This document shows, piece by piece, positions 23,498 through 32,515 of a stretch of DNA of 45,939 nt. The translations under genes were made by a program, and so were the position numbers. A model generated the notes under the pieces. It had not been told where the DNA came from. It saw only the letters and a program-made list of their open reading frames with translations, and did no database searches. Position 1 is the first letter of the stretch. Every line of letters begins with the position of its first letter. Origin of the DNA: Thiocapsa sp. (lineage in GTDB: Bacteria; Pseudomonadota; Gammaproteobacteria; Chromatiales; Chromatiaceae); NCBI RefSeq assembly GCF_011390875.1, contig NZ_JAABRP010000006.1, positions 1-45,939 on the forward strand, given 5' to 3'.

Positions 23498-24784
23498 TTA
23501 AGGCGTCACCACGCGCCCGCGCCGATCACCGCCACGCCATGGGCGCTTCGCCGCAGGAGAAGCGGTCGCTGCCGGTTTGCGCGCCGGTCGACTCGGTCCA
23601 CGCGAATCGCGGCGCCCCCCGAGGCTTCGATCGGGCTCGCACTCGGGCGGAACCAGCGACGGCTCGAAACCGACGACGGGATTCATCGAAATCTCTTTGC
23701 GCAGGAGTCGCTGTATCCCCTGCAGCAAACCTTGCTCGTCATGACTGACCAAGGACAGAGCCTTGCCGCCCGCGCCTGCTCGACCGGTCCGCCCGATACG
23801 GTGGACATAGTCCTCGGCGACGTTCGGCAGTTCGAAGTTAACCACTTGGGGCAGATCGACGATATCCAATCCCCGCGCGGCGATATCGGTCGCCACCAAG
23901 GCCCGGACGCTCCCGCGCTTGAAATCATCCAAGGCGCGTGTTCGGGCCGATTGGCTCTTGTTGCCGTGGATGGCCGCGGCGGTGATGCCCTCTCGGCCCA
24001 GGTGCTCGACCAGTCGATTGGCGCCGGCCTTGGTCCGCGTGAACACCAGCACCTGATGCCAACCCTCGCTACGGAAGAGGTGCGCGAGCAGATCGCGCTT
24101 GCGGGCCTTGTCGACCGGATGCGCGGCCTGCGTGACCGACTCGGCGGCCGTGTTGCGACGTGCGACCTCGATCAGCTTCGGGCGCTTGAGAAGTCCGTCG
24201 GCCAAACGCCTGATGTCGTCGGAGTAGGTCGCCGAAAACAGCAGATTCTGACGCCGCTCCGGAAGCAGCTGAATGATGCGCCGGATGTCGTGGATGAAAC
24301 CCATATCCAGCATGCGATCGGCCTCGTCGAGGACGAGGATCTCCACGCGAGAGAGATCGACGGTGCGTCGGCCGGCGTGATCGAGCAGGCGCCCCGGGGT
24401 GGCGATCAGAACGTCGACGCCCCGTTGCAGCTGATTGATCTGCGGCTGCATACCGACGCCACCGAAGACGATCGCCGAGCGCAAAGGCAGGTGCAGACCG
24501 TAGGCATGCACACGCTCGCCGACCTGGGCCGCCAACTCACGCGTCGGCGTCAGGATCAGTGCACGCGGATGACGTTGCGGGTGACCCTTCTCGGAGAGGC
24601 GCTGCAAAAGCGGCAGCACGAAGGCCGCGGTCTTGCCTGTTCCGGTCTGGGCTCCGGCCAACAGATCATGACCGGCCAAAATCTCCGGGATCGCCTTCAG
24701 TTGAATAGGGGTCGGGCGGGCATAACGCTGCGTTGCCACGGCACGCAGCAAGTCGGCCTGAAGGCCGAGTGAATCGAATGACAT
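23498..24784 (-). CDS. rhlE: DEAD-box ATP-dependent RNA helicase RhlE
   Basis: An RNA helicase of the RhlE subgroup that unwinds short duplexes in ribosome assembly or mRNA decay. The 428-residue product has all the DEAD-box motifs: [10 protein letters not shown] (Q motif, about 24-33), AQTGTGKT (motif I, about 46-53), [20 protein letters not shown] (about 153-156), SATYS, and [10 protein letters not shown] (motif VI, about 332-341). The last 60 residues form a basic Arg/Pro/Ala tail typical of RNA-tethering ends. The ATG at 24784 has CAGGAG 8-9 nt upstream and gives the RhlE start MSFDSLGL. Confidence 0.95.
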   Translation of the reverse strand: MSFDSLGLQADLLRAVATQRYARPTPIQLKAIPEILAGHDLLAGAQTGTGKTAAFVLPLLQRLSEKGHPQRHPRALILTPTRELAAQVGERVHAYGLHLPLRSAIVFGGVGMQPQINQLQRGVDVLIATPGRLLDHAGRRTVDLSRVEILVLDEADRMLDMGFIHDIRRIIQLLPERRQNLLFSATYSDDIRRLADGLLKRPKLIEVARRNTAAESVTQAAHPVDKARKRDLLAHLFRSEGWHQVLVFTRTKAGANRLVEHLGREGITAAAIHGNKSQSARTRALDDFKRGSVRALVATDIAARGLDIVDLPQVVNFELPNVAEDYVHRIGRTGRAGAGGKALSLVSHDEQGLLQGIQRLLRKEISMNPVVGFEPSLVPPECEPDRSLGGRRDSRGPSRPARKPAATASPAAKRPWRGGDRRGRVVTP

Positions 24785-25157
24785 GAAAACTCCTGAAACC
24801 GGCCTAAAACCGCGCAAGCACGGGACCGGCCTAGGCAGAAAAGAGGCGTTCGAGGATGAAGCCTTGGGAAAAGGTGGGGTCAGCCGCGAGACGACGCATC
24901 GACCGGATGATGCGAGAGCCGCAGTCTACGCGATGCGCTCAATGAAAGCCAGCACCGCGAATATCCTATTTACATCCGTGTTTTTCGCGTCTGGGTCTTC
25001 GAGCCAGCTGGAACGTGCCGGTAGGGATCCAAAATTGCCCCGAATCGCCATCTCGACATCCGACGTTGAGACCGAGCCGCGCGATCGTAAGGACGCACGC
25101 CTGATATCGAAATGGATGCCGAGATGGGACCGAGCAAATCGCCGGGCCAATCGCGCC
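24785..25157. other. 373-nt gap between rhlE and the H-NS-like gene
   Basis: No gene is supported. The part next to rhlE would be its 5' leader. It contains a 9-nt direct repeat, ACCGGCCTA, starting at about 24796 and 24825. The rest has neither a clear terminator for the upstream H-NS-like gene nor a recognisable small RNA. Confidence 0.5.
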
Positions 25158-25565
25158 TTAGGCGTCGACCGCCTGGAGATAGTTGGACTTAAAGGCTTCG
25201 CGATCGCCCTTGGACGCGGGGTCGTAGCCTTGCTCCGCCATCTTCTGCTTCATCCAGCCGGGAAGGACACCCCGCACATAGACGTTGTCGGTATTCTCCG
25301 GATCGACATATCGCGTATACTGCCGGCCCCCGGTCGCTGAACGCCGGACCGACCCGCCCGCACGCCGACGCTTCGATTCTACAAGGGGCAGAATCTCTTC
25401 CAATTCGTAGCCGTATTGGGCGATCAGGCCCTTGATCTGTTGAGCGACTTCCGATTTCGCCTCTTGACGGCGCACTTCCAGTGCGCGCTTCAGCTCGGCC
25501 TTGCTGCTTTCAATTTCGGCAAGCTGCTGCTGAATCTCGTCGACGCTAAGGTTAGCGTACTCCAC
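25158..25565 (-). CDS. H-NS histone-like nucleoid-structuring protein
   Basis: H-NS family proteins bind AT-rich DNA and silence genes. The 135-residue product has an N-terminal coiled-coil oligomerisation region (about 5-50, rich in Glu, Gln, Ala and Lys), a flexible linker, and the C-terminal DNA-binding fold with YVDPENTDNVYVRGVLPGWM (about 83-102). The start is decided by the ribosome site: GGAGGT at 25573-25578 lies 7 nt before GTG at 25565, so the open frame's earlier ATG at 25589 is not used. It is a single gene with its own AT-rich promoter that overlaps a palindrome, compatible with autoregulation. Confidence 0.9.
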   Translation of the reverse strand: MEYANLSVDEIQQQLAEIESSKAELKRALEVRRQEAKSEVAQQIKGLIAQYGYELEEILPLVESKRRRAGGSVRRSATGGRQYTRYVDPENTDNVYVRGVLPGWMKQKMAEQGYDPASKGDREAFKSNYLQAVDA

Positions 25566-25572
25566 GTTATAT

Positions 25573-25578
25573 ACCTCC
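25573..25578 (-). promoter_or_regulatory. ribosome binding site fixing a GTG start
   Basis: GGAGGT on the minus strand lies 7 nt from GTG at 25565. The upstream ATG at 25589 has no such site, and it would place this sequence inside the coding region. Confidence 0.8.
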
Positions 25579-25612
25579 AAAACGGGCAAAGGGTGATTCC
25601 CGAAAAGTCAAA

Positions 25613-25631
25613 CGAGCCGTCATTCGGCTCG
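25613..25631 (-). promoter_or_regulatory. leader hairpin of the H-NS-like gene
   Basis: CGAGCCG and CGGCTCG form a perfect 7-bp stem with a 5-nt loop. On the minus-strand RNA it is followed by UUUGACUUUU. It lies between the promoter and the ribosome site, so it resembles an attenuator. Confidence 0.5.
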
Positions 25632-25635
25632 ATCT

Positions 25636-25667
25636 GCATAATTTATGCGATTTATAATGGATGTCAA
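25636..25667 (-). promoter_or_regulatory. promoter of the H-NS-like gene with overlapping palindrome
   Basis: TTGACA (25667-25662) is a perfect -35. After 16 nt comes TAAATT (25645-25640), a 4/6 -10. The palindrome GCATAATTTATGC (25636-25648) covers the -10 exactly, as an operator would. The region is much more AT-rich than its surroundings. Confidence 0.6.
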
Positions 25668-25827
25668 GTAGAAACAGGAAAACGCGATCGGATAAAGTGC
25701 GCCGATCGATCCATCGGAGATCTTAAAAGAGAGGATCAGTGGGTACGACTTGACGCGGACGTTCGGCTGGGTCGCACACGCAGATTGAGCAATTCGGAGG
25801 CGAATCCGACTCGCGGGAACACGAGGC

Positions 25828-26886
25828 TCACCGGCTCGCTGAGTGGTTAAGCAGCGCATCGTCCTCATTGCGGATCAGAAACATCGCATCGCCGTAGCTG
25901 AAGAACCGATACCGAGCATCCACGGCATGGCGGTAGGCATCCATCACGGCGCGATAACCTGCAAAGGCCGAAACCAACATCAACAGTGTCGATTCCGGCA
26001 AGTGGAAGTTGGTGATCATCGCGTCCACCACGCGAAACCGATAGCCGGGCCGAATAAAGAGACGACTATCTCCCCGAAAAGGGGCGAGCTCGCCTTTGGC
26101 CGCGGCGCTCTCGAGGCTTCGGACGCTCGTGGTGCCGACCGCGACGATACGTCCACCACCCGCGCGCGTCGAATGGACCTGGCGGCAGACATCCTCATTG
26201 ACGTCGATCCATTCTGCGTGCATCTCATGGCGATCGAGGTCATCGACGCGGACCGGCTGGAAGGTCCCTGCACCGACATGCAACGTGACTTCCGCAACAC
26301 CGACGCCCATCTCCCGCAGACGGGCCAGCATGGCGTCGTCGAAATGAAGGCCGGCCGTCGGCGCGGCGACAGCCCCGCTGTGGCGGGCGTAGACCGTTTG
26401 ATACCGCGCATCGTCCGAGGCGTCGTCCGGACGCTGGATATAGGGCGGCAAGGGAATGTGGCCCTGCGCCGCCATGAGCTCGGCAAAACTGCCTTCGATC
26501 ATCCCGAGCCGATAAAGATCGCCTTCGCGGCGCCGCACGAGAAGCTGCGCCCCCCCGTCGAGATCGATCCGGCGTCCCGGTTTGAGCGGTTTGCTCGCCC
26601 GGACCTGGGCCAGCGCCTCGCGCACCGCCACGACACGCTCGATGAGGATCTCGACACGACCGCCGGAATCCTTGTGCCCGAACAGCCGGGCGCGCATCAC
26701 CCGCGTGTTGTTGAAGACCAGCAAATCGCCGGGCCTCAGCAACCGCGGCAAATCGCAAAAGAAGAGGTCGCGACACTCGTCGCCCGCGGGGTCGAGCGCG
26801 AGCAAGCGCGAGGCGCCGCGATCGGGCAGCGGACGCTGCGCGATCAAATCGGCGGGCAGGTCGTAGTGAAAATCACGAAGGCGCAT
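25828..26886 (-). CDS. queA: S-adenosylmethionine:tRNA ribosyltransferase-isomerase QueA
   Basis: QueA transfers and isomerises the ribosyl part of SAM onto 7-aminomethyl-7-deazaguanine in tRNA, forming epoxyqueuosine. The 352-residue product shows the family start [31 protein letters not shown] (about 58-68), the central [15 protein letters not shown] (about 175-189) and [11 protein letters not shown] (about 201-211), and the C-terminal [17 protein letters not shown] (about 294-310). The length is normal. No tgt gene lies beside it in this window. It is divergent from the NamZ-like gene; its ATG at 26886 sits at the edge of the shared upstream region. Confidence 0.96.
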   Translation of the reverse strand: MRLRDFHYDLPADLIAQRPLPDRGASRLLALDPAGDECRDLFFCDLPRLLRPGDLLVFNNTRVMRARLFGHKDSGGRVEILIERVVAVREALAQVRASKPLKPGRRIDLDGGAQLLVRRREGDLYRLGMIEGSFAELMAAQGHIPLPPYIQRPDDASDDARYQTVYARHSGAVAAPTAGLHFDDAMLARLREMGVGVAEVTLHVGAGTFQPVRVDDLDRHEMHAEWIDVNEDVCRQVHSTRAGGGRIVAVGTTSVRSLESAAAKGELAPFRGDSRLFIRPGYRFRVVDAMITNFHLPESTLLMLVSAFAGYRAVMDAYRHAVDARYRFFSYGDAMFLIRNEDDALLNHSASR

Positions 26887-27040
26887 GAACCGAATAAACG
26901 AGAAAGCAGGTTTGGAACGGTCTTCGACAAAGGTCTCGGAGCAGGCGGTCGGCGAACGCGGCGCGCATCATAGCACCCGAAGCCCGATCGTCTTCGGTTA
27001 TCCTTATCGGCTGGATCCCAATGACGCCCGCCTGAATATC

Positions 27041-28243
27041 GTGAGACTCGGCATCGATCGACTATTGGAAGACACCTCCCTCCACGGGCCGCTTCGAGGC
27101 CGCCGCGTGGCACTGCTCGGCCACCCGGCTTCCGTGACCTCCGCCGGGCAACACAGCCTGGACGCGCTGATGGCGCTGGGCGGCGTGAAGGTGACCGCCG
27201 CCTTCGGCCCTCAGCACGGGATGCGCGGCGACAAGCAAGACAACATGGTCGAGACCGAGGACGCCCTGGATCCGCGACACGGTATCCCGGTCTTCAGCCT
27301 CTACGGCAAGGTCCGCTATCCGACCGACGCGATGCTCGATCGCTTCGATGTGCTGCTGGTGGATCTGCAGGACATCGGCACCCGCATTTATACCTACGTC
27401 ACGACCCTTGCCTATCTGATCGACGCCTGCGCCGCAGCGGGCAAGGCCATTTGGGTACTGGACCGACCCAACCCCGCGGGTCGCCCGATCGAAGGCAGCA
27501 TCCTGGAGCCGGGCTGGGAGAGCTTCGTCGGAGCAGGCCCGCTCATCATGCGCCACGGACTCACGTTCGGGGAGCTGGCGCGCTGGTTCGTCGACTACCG
27601 CGGTCAGGATATCGACCTCGAGGTGATCGCGATGGACGGCTACCATCCCGAGGTCGGCCCCGGTTTCGGCTGGCCGGTCATGGAGCTGCCCTGGATCAAC
27701 CCGAGCCCCAACGCGGCGAGCCTCAACATGGCACGATGCTTCCCCGGCACCGTTTTGTTGGAAGGAACAACGCTCTCCGAAGGTCGCGGCACGACGGTGT
27801 CGCTGGAGGTCGCCGGCGCGCCGGATGTGGACTTCGCGCGCGTGCTCGGACGCATGTGCGCCGAATGCGCCGATTGGACCGAGGGCGCATTGATCCGCCC
27901 CTGCTGGTTCGAGCCGACCTTCCACAAACATGCCGGCCGGCTCTGTTCGGGGCTCCAGATCCATACCGACCATCACGGCTACCGACACGATCGCTTCAAG
28001 CCGTACCGACTGATTGCGCTTCTGTTGAAGGCCATTCGATCGGAATACCCCGACTATCCGATCTGGCGTGACTTTCCCTACGAATACGAGACCGAACGTC
28101 TCGCCGTCGACCTGCTCTCGGGCGGCACCTTCCTGCGCGACTGGGTCGACGACCCGGAGGCTCGGGCGGGCGACCTGGAACGGCGCCTGAGTGCGGACGA
28201 GGCGCAGTGGACCGAGTCAACGGCGGGGCTGCGACTCTATTAG
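27041..28243 (+). CDS. DUF1343 / NamZ-type exo-beta-N-acetylmuramidase
   Basis: Proteins of this family (DUF1343) include NamZ, which removes terminal MurNAc from peptidoglycan fragments in cell-wall recycling. The 400-residue product shows GIDRLLED, VALLGHPASVT (about 24-34), FGPQHGMRGDKQDNM (about 56-70), LVDLQDIGTRIYTYVTTL (about 103-120), LDRPNPAGRPIEGS (about 139-152), a WINPSPNA segment and LFEGTTLSEGRGT-like LLEGTTLSEGRGT (about 236-248). No signal peptide is visible, which suggests a cytoplasmic enzyme. The frame is open up to 26885, but family similarity begins close to GTG 27041, so that start is used with low certainty. It stands alone, divergent from queA. Confidence 0.82.
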   Translation: MRLGIDRLLEDTSLHGPLRGRRVALLGHPASVTSAGQHSLDALMALGGVKVTAAFGPQHGMRGDKQDNMVETEDALDPRHGIPVFSLYGKVRYPTDAMLDRFDVLLVDLQDIGTRIYTYVTTLAYLIDACAAAGKAIWVLDRPNPAGRPIEGSILEPGWESFVGAGPLIMRHGLTFGELARWFVDYRGQDIDLEVIAMDGYHPEVGPGFGWPVMELPWINPSPNAASLNMARCFPGTVLLEGTTLSEGRGTTVSLEVAGAPDVDFARVLGRMCAECADWTEGALIRPCWFEPTFHKHAGRLCSGLQIHTDHHGYRHDRFKPYRLIALLLKAIRSEYPDYPIWRDFPYEYETERLAVDLLSGGTFLRDWVDDPEARAGDLERRLSADEAQWTESTAGLRLY

Positions 28244-28247
28244 AGGA

Positions 28248-28275
28248 GAGTGGCGAGTGGCGAGTGACGAGTGAT
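28248..28275. repeat. heptanucleotide tandem repeat, 4 units
   Basis: Four consecutive 7-nt units GAGTGGC, GAGTGGC, GAGTGAC, GAGTGAT. They are followed by the inverted repeat TCGAGTG-GG-CACTCGA (28280-28295). They lie in the 54-nt gap between two convergent genes. Confidence 0.8.
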
Positions 28276-28297
28276 TGTTTCGAGTGGGCACTCGAGG

Positions 28298-29722
28298 TTA
28301 CGCAGTAGGGGAGCGAGCGTCGCGGAAACGGATCGTCACGACAAGCCCGTCGGCATCGCCGCCGAGCGCGATGGACGCCTGATGCAGATCGAGCACGGCC
28401 TTCACGAGGCTCAACCCGAGGCCGCTGCCGGGCGTGGAACGGCTGTCGTCGAGCCGAACGAACCGATCGAGGACCCGCTCGCGCGCGTGCGGCGGAATGC
28501 CGGGTCCGGAATCGCGAATCGTCACCGTTACACCATCCTCCCGAGAGCCTCCGGCAAGTGCGATGCTTCCGCCCTGCGGGGTGTATTTGATGGCGTTATC
28601 GACCAGGTTCGCCAAGGCTTGAAACAGGAGGTCGCGATCGCCCGTGACCCGGGCAGGTCCGTCGAGACGAAGCGTCAAGTCCTGCCCTTTCTCGGCCGCA
28701 AGCGGCTCGTAGAGTTCGGCCAGATCCTCCAACAAGGCGGCGAGATCCACGTGGGCGAAGGCGGCCCGTCGGGCGCCTGACTCGATGCGCGCGATCCGCA
28801 ACAGGGCATTGAATGTGGAGAGCATCTCCTCGGTATCGGCGATCGTCTCGGCGGTGAGCGAGCGGGCGCTCTCGCAGCCGTCGAGCTCGGTGCGCAACAG
28901 CTCCAGCTTGGTCCTGACTCGGGTCAGCGGCGTGCGCAGATCATGGGCGATGTTGTCCGAGACCTGACGCACGCCGGCCATCAACTGCTCGATGCGCTCC
29001 AGCATCCGGTTGAGATTCGTCGCCAACGCGTCGAAATCGTCGCCGCTGCCGTTGAGCGGAATACGCCGCGAGAGGTCCCCGGCCATGATCTCGCCGGCGG
29101 TCTGGTTGATCGTCTCCAGGCGCCGCATCACACCCGCGCTCATTAGCCATCCGCCCAGCAGGGCCAAGGCCGCGGTGATGGCCAGCCCCCAGCCAAGCGC
29201 GTCGAGGATCAGGGCACGCGTTGCCTCCAGATCACGGACGTCGCGCCCGACCAAGAGCCGTAGACCGCCGCGCAGCAAGAAGACCTGTCCGCGAGCCGCA
29301 TGCTCCTCGGTGCGATCCGGTCCACGCTCGCGCAGGCGGAAGCCGAGCCAGCCCTGCGCGTCGGGAAATCCGCTCGGCCAGCGATCGAGGTTGCCGGCGA
29401 GCGGCTCGAGGTGGTCGTCGACCAGAAGGTAAACGCTTGACCCGACCGGATCGCGCGCGACGCGCTCGCTGATCACCGACGACAGACCTGCGAGCCCGCG
29501 GCGCCGATACTGCTCGGCAAGCCCGCGGATTTCCGCCTCGATGGTCGCCGCAGTCTGGCGATCCATGTAGCCGGCGGTCGACCAGTAGAGAAAGGCCATG
29601 AGGATGCCGACCGACACGCCGAGCAGCAGCACGTAGAGGACGGCCAGGCGGAAGGTCGAGCTGCGCAGCGTATTGGCGGCGCGCGCACGCAGGGCCGACG
29701 GCGGATTCCCGGCGTCGCTCAT
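28298..29722 (-). CDS. two-component sensor histidine kinase (HAMP, HisKA, HATPase)
   Basis: A membrane-bound sensor kinase. The 474-residue product has two membrane helices (about 27-48 and 176-198) enclosing a periplasmic domain of about 125 residues. A HAMP domain (about 199-250) follows. The phosphoacceptor histidine lies in NIAHDLRTPLTRVR (about 260-273) and the ATPase domain has N box NLVDNAIKYT, G1 DSGPGIP and G2 GSGLGLSLVKA. The start ATG overlaps the response regulator's stop by 4 nt, so the pair is translationally coupled. The signal is not known. The HtrA protease gene directly upstream on the same strand hints at an envelope-stress role. Confidence 0.92.
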   Translation of the reverse strand: MSDAGNPPSALRARAANTLRSSTFRLAVLYVLLLGVSVGILMAFLYWSTAGYMDRQTAATIEAEIRGLAEQYRRRGLAGLSSVISERVARDPVGSSVYLLVDDHLEPLAGNLDRWPSGFPDAQGWLGFRLRERGPDRTEEHAARGQVFLLRGGLRLLVGRDVRDLEATRALILDALGWGLAITAALALLGGWLMSAGVMRRLETINQTAGEIMAGDLSRRIPLNGSGDDFDALATNLNRMLERIEQLMAGVRQVSDNIAHDLRTPLTRVRTKLELLRTELDGCESARSLTAETIADTEEMLSTFNALLRIARIESGARRAAFAHVDLAALLEDLAELYEPLAAEKGQDLTLRLDGPARVTGDRDLLFQALANLVDNAIKYTPQGGSIALAGGSREDGVTVTIRDSGPGIPPHARERVLDRFVRLDDSRSTPGSGLGLSLVKAVLDLHQASIALGGDADGLVVTIRFRDARSPTA

Positions 29723-30393
29723 GCCCCGCGGATCATGTAGCCGACGCCTCGGATGGTCTGCAAGAGAGGCGGATCGAAGTCCTTGTCGATCTTGCCGCGC
29801 AGGCGGCTGATATGGACATCGATGACGTTCGTTTGGGGGTCGAAGTGATAGTCCCAGACCTGCTCGAGCAGCATGGTGCGCGTGACCACTTGGTTCGCGT
29901 GTCGCACCAGATATTCGAGCAGCCGAAACTCGCGCGGCTGAAGCCGGATCTCGCGCCCTGCGCGGGTCACCTCGCGCTTGAGCAGATCCATCTCGAGATC
30001 GGCGACCCGCAGGAACGTCTCCGGGGTATCGGCTTTGCCGCGACGCATCAATGCCTCGAGACGCGCATGCAGCTCGGAGAAGGCGAATGGCTTGACGAGA
30101 TAGTCGTCACCGCCCGCACGCAGACCTTCCACACGGTCGTCGACCTCGCCCAAGGCGCTCAGAAAGAGCACCGGCGTGCGGTTGCCCGAGGCGCGCAGTG
30201 TCCGCACGATGCCGACTCCGTCGAGCCCGGGCAGCATACGGTCGACGATCAGGGCATCGTACTCGCCCCCGGCAGCCTGCAGCAGACCCGCGCGGCCGTC
30301 GGCGACATGGTCCGTGACCGCACCTGTTTCGGCGAGTCCCTTCAGGAGATAGTCGGCGGTTTGGCGATCGTCTTCGATCAGGAGGACTCGCAT
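29719..30393 (-). CDS. OmpR/PhoB-family response regulator
   Basis: The 224-residue partner of the sensor kinase. The receiver domain has the acidic pair E7-D8-D9, the phosphoacceptor Asp51 in LIVDRMLPG, the Thr/Ser switch LFLSA and the KPF lysine near residue 101. A winged-helix DNA-binding domain follows, with LQPREFRLLEYLVRHANQVV, VWDYHFDPQTNVIDVHISRLR and TIRGVGYMI. The start is ATG at 30393. It is transcribed before the kinase gene. Upstream lie a heptamer-repeat tract and a long inverted repeat, then htrA. Confidence 0.94.
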   Translation of the reverse strand: MRVLLIEDDRQTADYLLKGLAETGAVTDHVADGRAGLLQAAGGEYDALIVDRMLPGLDGVGIVRTLRASGNRTPVLFLSALGEVDDRVEGLRAGGDDYLVKPFAFSELHARLEALMRRGKADTPETFLRVADLEMDLLKREVTRAGREIRLQPREFRLLEYLVRHANQVVTRTMLLEQVWDYHFDPQTNVIDVHISRLRGKIDKDFDPPLLQTIRGVGYMIRGA

Positions 30394-30439
30394 GGGTCGC
30401 TCGTTGGGGAATGGAGGTATTGGTGGTTGAAATTGGGCG

Positions 30440-30502
30440 TTCGGGCTTCGGGCTTCGGGCTTCAGCCGCCAGCCGCCAGCTTCGGGCTCTCAGCTCTCAG
30501 GC
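30440..30502. repeat. heptanucleotide tandem-repeat tract, about 9 units
   Basis: The tract reads in steps of seven: TTCGGGC three times, TTCAGCC, GCCAGCC, GCCAGCT, TCGGGCT, CTCAGCT, CTCAGGC. The phase is unbroken although the unit sequence changes. It lies 47 nt upstream of the response regulator start codon. Confidence 0.8.
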
Positions 30503-30553
30503 GCGATAGGATAGCGCGGATTCCGCTTGGTCAAGGCACGGGGTGCTCGGTCG

Positions 30554-30593
30554 CTCGATCGCGACCTTGCGGTGCTGCAGGGTCGCGATCGAG
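30554..30593. repeat. 13-bp perfect inverted repeat downstream of htrA
   Basis: CTCGATCGCGACC (30554-30566) and GGTCGCGATCGAG (30581-30593) are separated by 14 nt. Read from htrA, it starts about 38 nt after the stop. It would make a very stable RNA hairpin but has no U-run, so it could be a 3' stabiliser, a Rho-region hairpin or a protein-binding site. Confidence 0.6.
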
Positions 30594-30630
30594 GCCGGCA
30601 AGCGTGCAATGCGCTCGGGAAGCGCCTTGA

Positions 30631-32169
30631 TCAGGTTGCGAAGGGCACGGCGATGAACAGGGGACGCCCTTCCTTCTCGACACGCAGGATCAAGCTCTCG
30701 CGCTGCTCCTCGATCGCTTCGCGGACCGCCGCAACGACCTGCTCGGGGGTGTCGACCGATTCCGTACCGACCATCGAGATGAGACTACCCGCCTCCACCC
30801 CGGCACGATCGGCCGGGCTGTCGGCCTCGACCTGCGCCACGAAGACGCCGACGGCATCCGCGTCGAGCCCACGCTCGGCACGTAGCTCAGGGGTGAGCGG
30901 CGACAGATAGAGCCCCAAACGGGGGCGCTCCGGCGTGTCGGCCTCTTCGCTCGGCATCGCAGCGATCCGATCCTCTTCGGGCATCCGGCCGATCGTCAGC
31001 GTCAGATCCCGTGCCGTGCCGTCGCGCATCACGCGGAACGTCACGGGAGTCCCGGCCTTGGTCGCGGCGACTAGCTTCGACAGATCCTTCGCACTCGTGA
31101 GCTGCTGTCCGGCGGCACTGAGGATGACATCGCCTGTCCGCAGATCAGACGCAGCGGCGGGACTGCCGGGAATGAGATCCGCGATCAAGACGCCGGTCGC
31201 CCGGTCGAGCCCGAGCCCGGACGCCAACTCCTCGGTCACCGGCTGGATCTGTACGCCCAGCCAGCCGCGCTCTACGCGCCCATTCTCGCGAAGGTCGGCC
31301 ACCACACGCTCGACAGTCTCGGCCGGGATGGCGAAGCCGATCCCGACATTGCCGCCGCTCGGGGAGAAGATGGCGGTATTCACACCGATCACCCGACCCC
31401 CGATATCGAACAGCGGGCCACCCGAGTTGCCCCGATTGATGGGCGCGTCGATCTGCAGATAGTCGTCGTAGGGACCCGAGTTGATGTCGCGTCCGCGTGC
31501 CGAAATGATTCCGGCATTCACCGAGCCGCCGAGCCCGAAGGGGTTGCCGACCGCCAGGACCCAATCGCCCACGCGAGCCTTGCTCGAATCACCGAGCTCG
31601 ACGGCGACCAGCGGGAGATCGACGTCGATCTTGAGCAAGGCGAGGTCAGTCTTGGGATCGACACCGACCACGCGCGCGACATGGCTGCTGCCGTCGTTCA
31701 TGACAACCGTCACCTCTCCCGCGCCTTCGATCACGTGATGGTTGGTGACGATATGGCCGTCGCTGTCGACGACGAAACCCGAACCCTGTCCGGTAGCCTC
31801 GCGCGGCATGCTTCGCCCCGGCTGCTCGAAGAACCGGCGGAAGGACTCAGGCACGTCCGCACCCGGCGGAAGCGCCGGGTGGCCCTGCAGCGCCATGGGC
31901 GATACGCTCTCGGCCTTGACCGACACGTTGACCACCGCAGGAGTAACCCGCTCGGCCACGTCCGCAAAGCTGGGAAACGCAGCGGATGCGACGCGCGCAT
32001 TCGCCGACATGGGCTGCTCCGCCGCCACGGCACCACGGCCGCTCCAGTAGAGGGCGCCGGATGCGAGGGCAAGCGCAAGGGTTGCGCTGACGAGCCCCGG
32101 ATGCCGCAAGGGCAGCCACGGGGTCACGGCGATCGATCGAGTCGGGGTCGTGATTCGGCGTTGTGACAC
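30631..32169 (-). CDS. HtrA/DegP-family periplasmic serine protease
   Basis: A DegP/HtrA (Do-family) protease for misfolded envelope proteins. The 512-residue product starts at GTG 32169, chosen because AGGAG lies 6 nt upstream (32176-32180). It has one N-terminal hydrophobic segment (about 25-45, signal or anchor). The trypsin-like domain has the catalytic triad His145 (TNHHV), Asp175 (KTDLALLK) and Ser249 (RGNSGGPLF). Two PDZ domains follow (about 310-400 and 425-505). The Q-linker contains Met and Pro as in DegP. It lies upstream of a response regulator/sensor kinase pair on the same strand, a frequent gammaproteobacterial arrangement. A sigmaE-type promoter was not recognised. Confidence 0.93.
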   Translation of the reverse strand: MSQRRITTPTRSIAVTPWLPLRHPGLVSATLALALASGALYWSGRGAVAAEQPMSANARVASAAFPSFADVAERVTPAVVNVSVKAESVSPMALQGHPALPPGADVPESFRRFFEQPGRSMPREATGQGSGFVVDSDGHIVTNHHVIEGAGEVTVVMNDGSSHVARVVGVDPKTDLALLKIDVDLPLVAVELGDSSKARVGDWVLAVGNPFGLGGSVNAGIISARGRDINSGPYDDYLQIDAPINRGNSGGPLFDIGGRVIGVNTAIFSPSGGNVGIGFAIPAETVERVVADLRENGRVERGWLGVQIQPVTEELASGLGLDRATGVLIADLIPGSPAAASDLRTGDVILSAAGQQLTSAKDLSKLVAATKAGTPVTFRVMRDGTARDLTLTIGRMPEEDRIAAMPSEEADTPERPRLGLYLSPLTPELRAERGLDADAVGVFVAQVEADSPADRAGVEAGSLISMVGTESVDTPEQVVAAVREAIEEQRESLILRVEKEGRPLFIAVPFAT

Positions 32170-32515
32170 GGTATTCTCCTGACCAAGATCCGGGCGACAT
32201 CGCCGTTGAGACGAATGCGCGCCGGCACGTTGCTGAACAGGCCAAGAGTATCCGGGCGCGGCCATTGCCCGAGGATGTCCGACGTCTTAATTCTTGTTCA
32301 TCTTAAGCTGCCGTTCTCGGGGTCGCTTGCAGGCGCGGCGCCGACGGGGTACCGTTCGCGCGCCGGCAGCAACAGGTCGGCGCTATTCGCACCGCGACAG
32401 GAATCCGAGAAACCTCACCTTCGCGCGAGCAACATTCACAAGTATAAGCAGACGGGAGACCGGCTCCGAAAGGATCATCCGAGTCGATCCGACGGCACAA
32501 CAGGGGGAGTACATC
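32170..32515. other. divergent region between htrA and an exported protein gene
   Basis: No gene is supported in these 346 nt. On the plus strand TATAAG (32443-32448) could be a -10 for the gene at 32516, but no good -35 accompanies it. A short AT-rich patch near 32285-32310 is a possible htrA promoter zone. Confidence 0.4.

Noticed and set aside
28248-30502. Heptamer tracts considered as CRISPR or minisatellite coding repeats
   Set aside because: Units are only 7 nt with no spacers, and the tracts lie outside genes; they are listed as tandem repeats instead.
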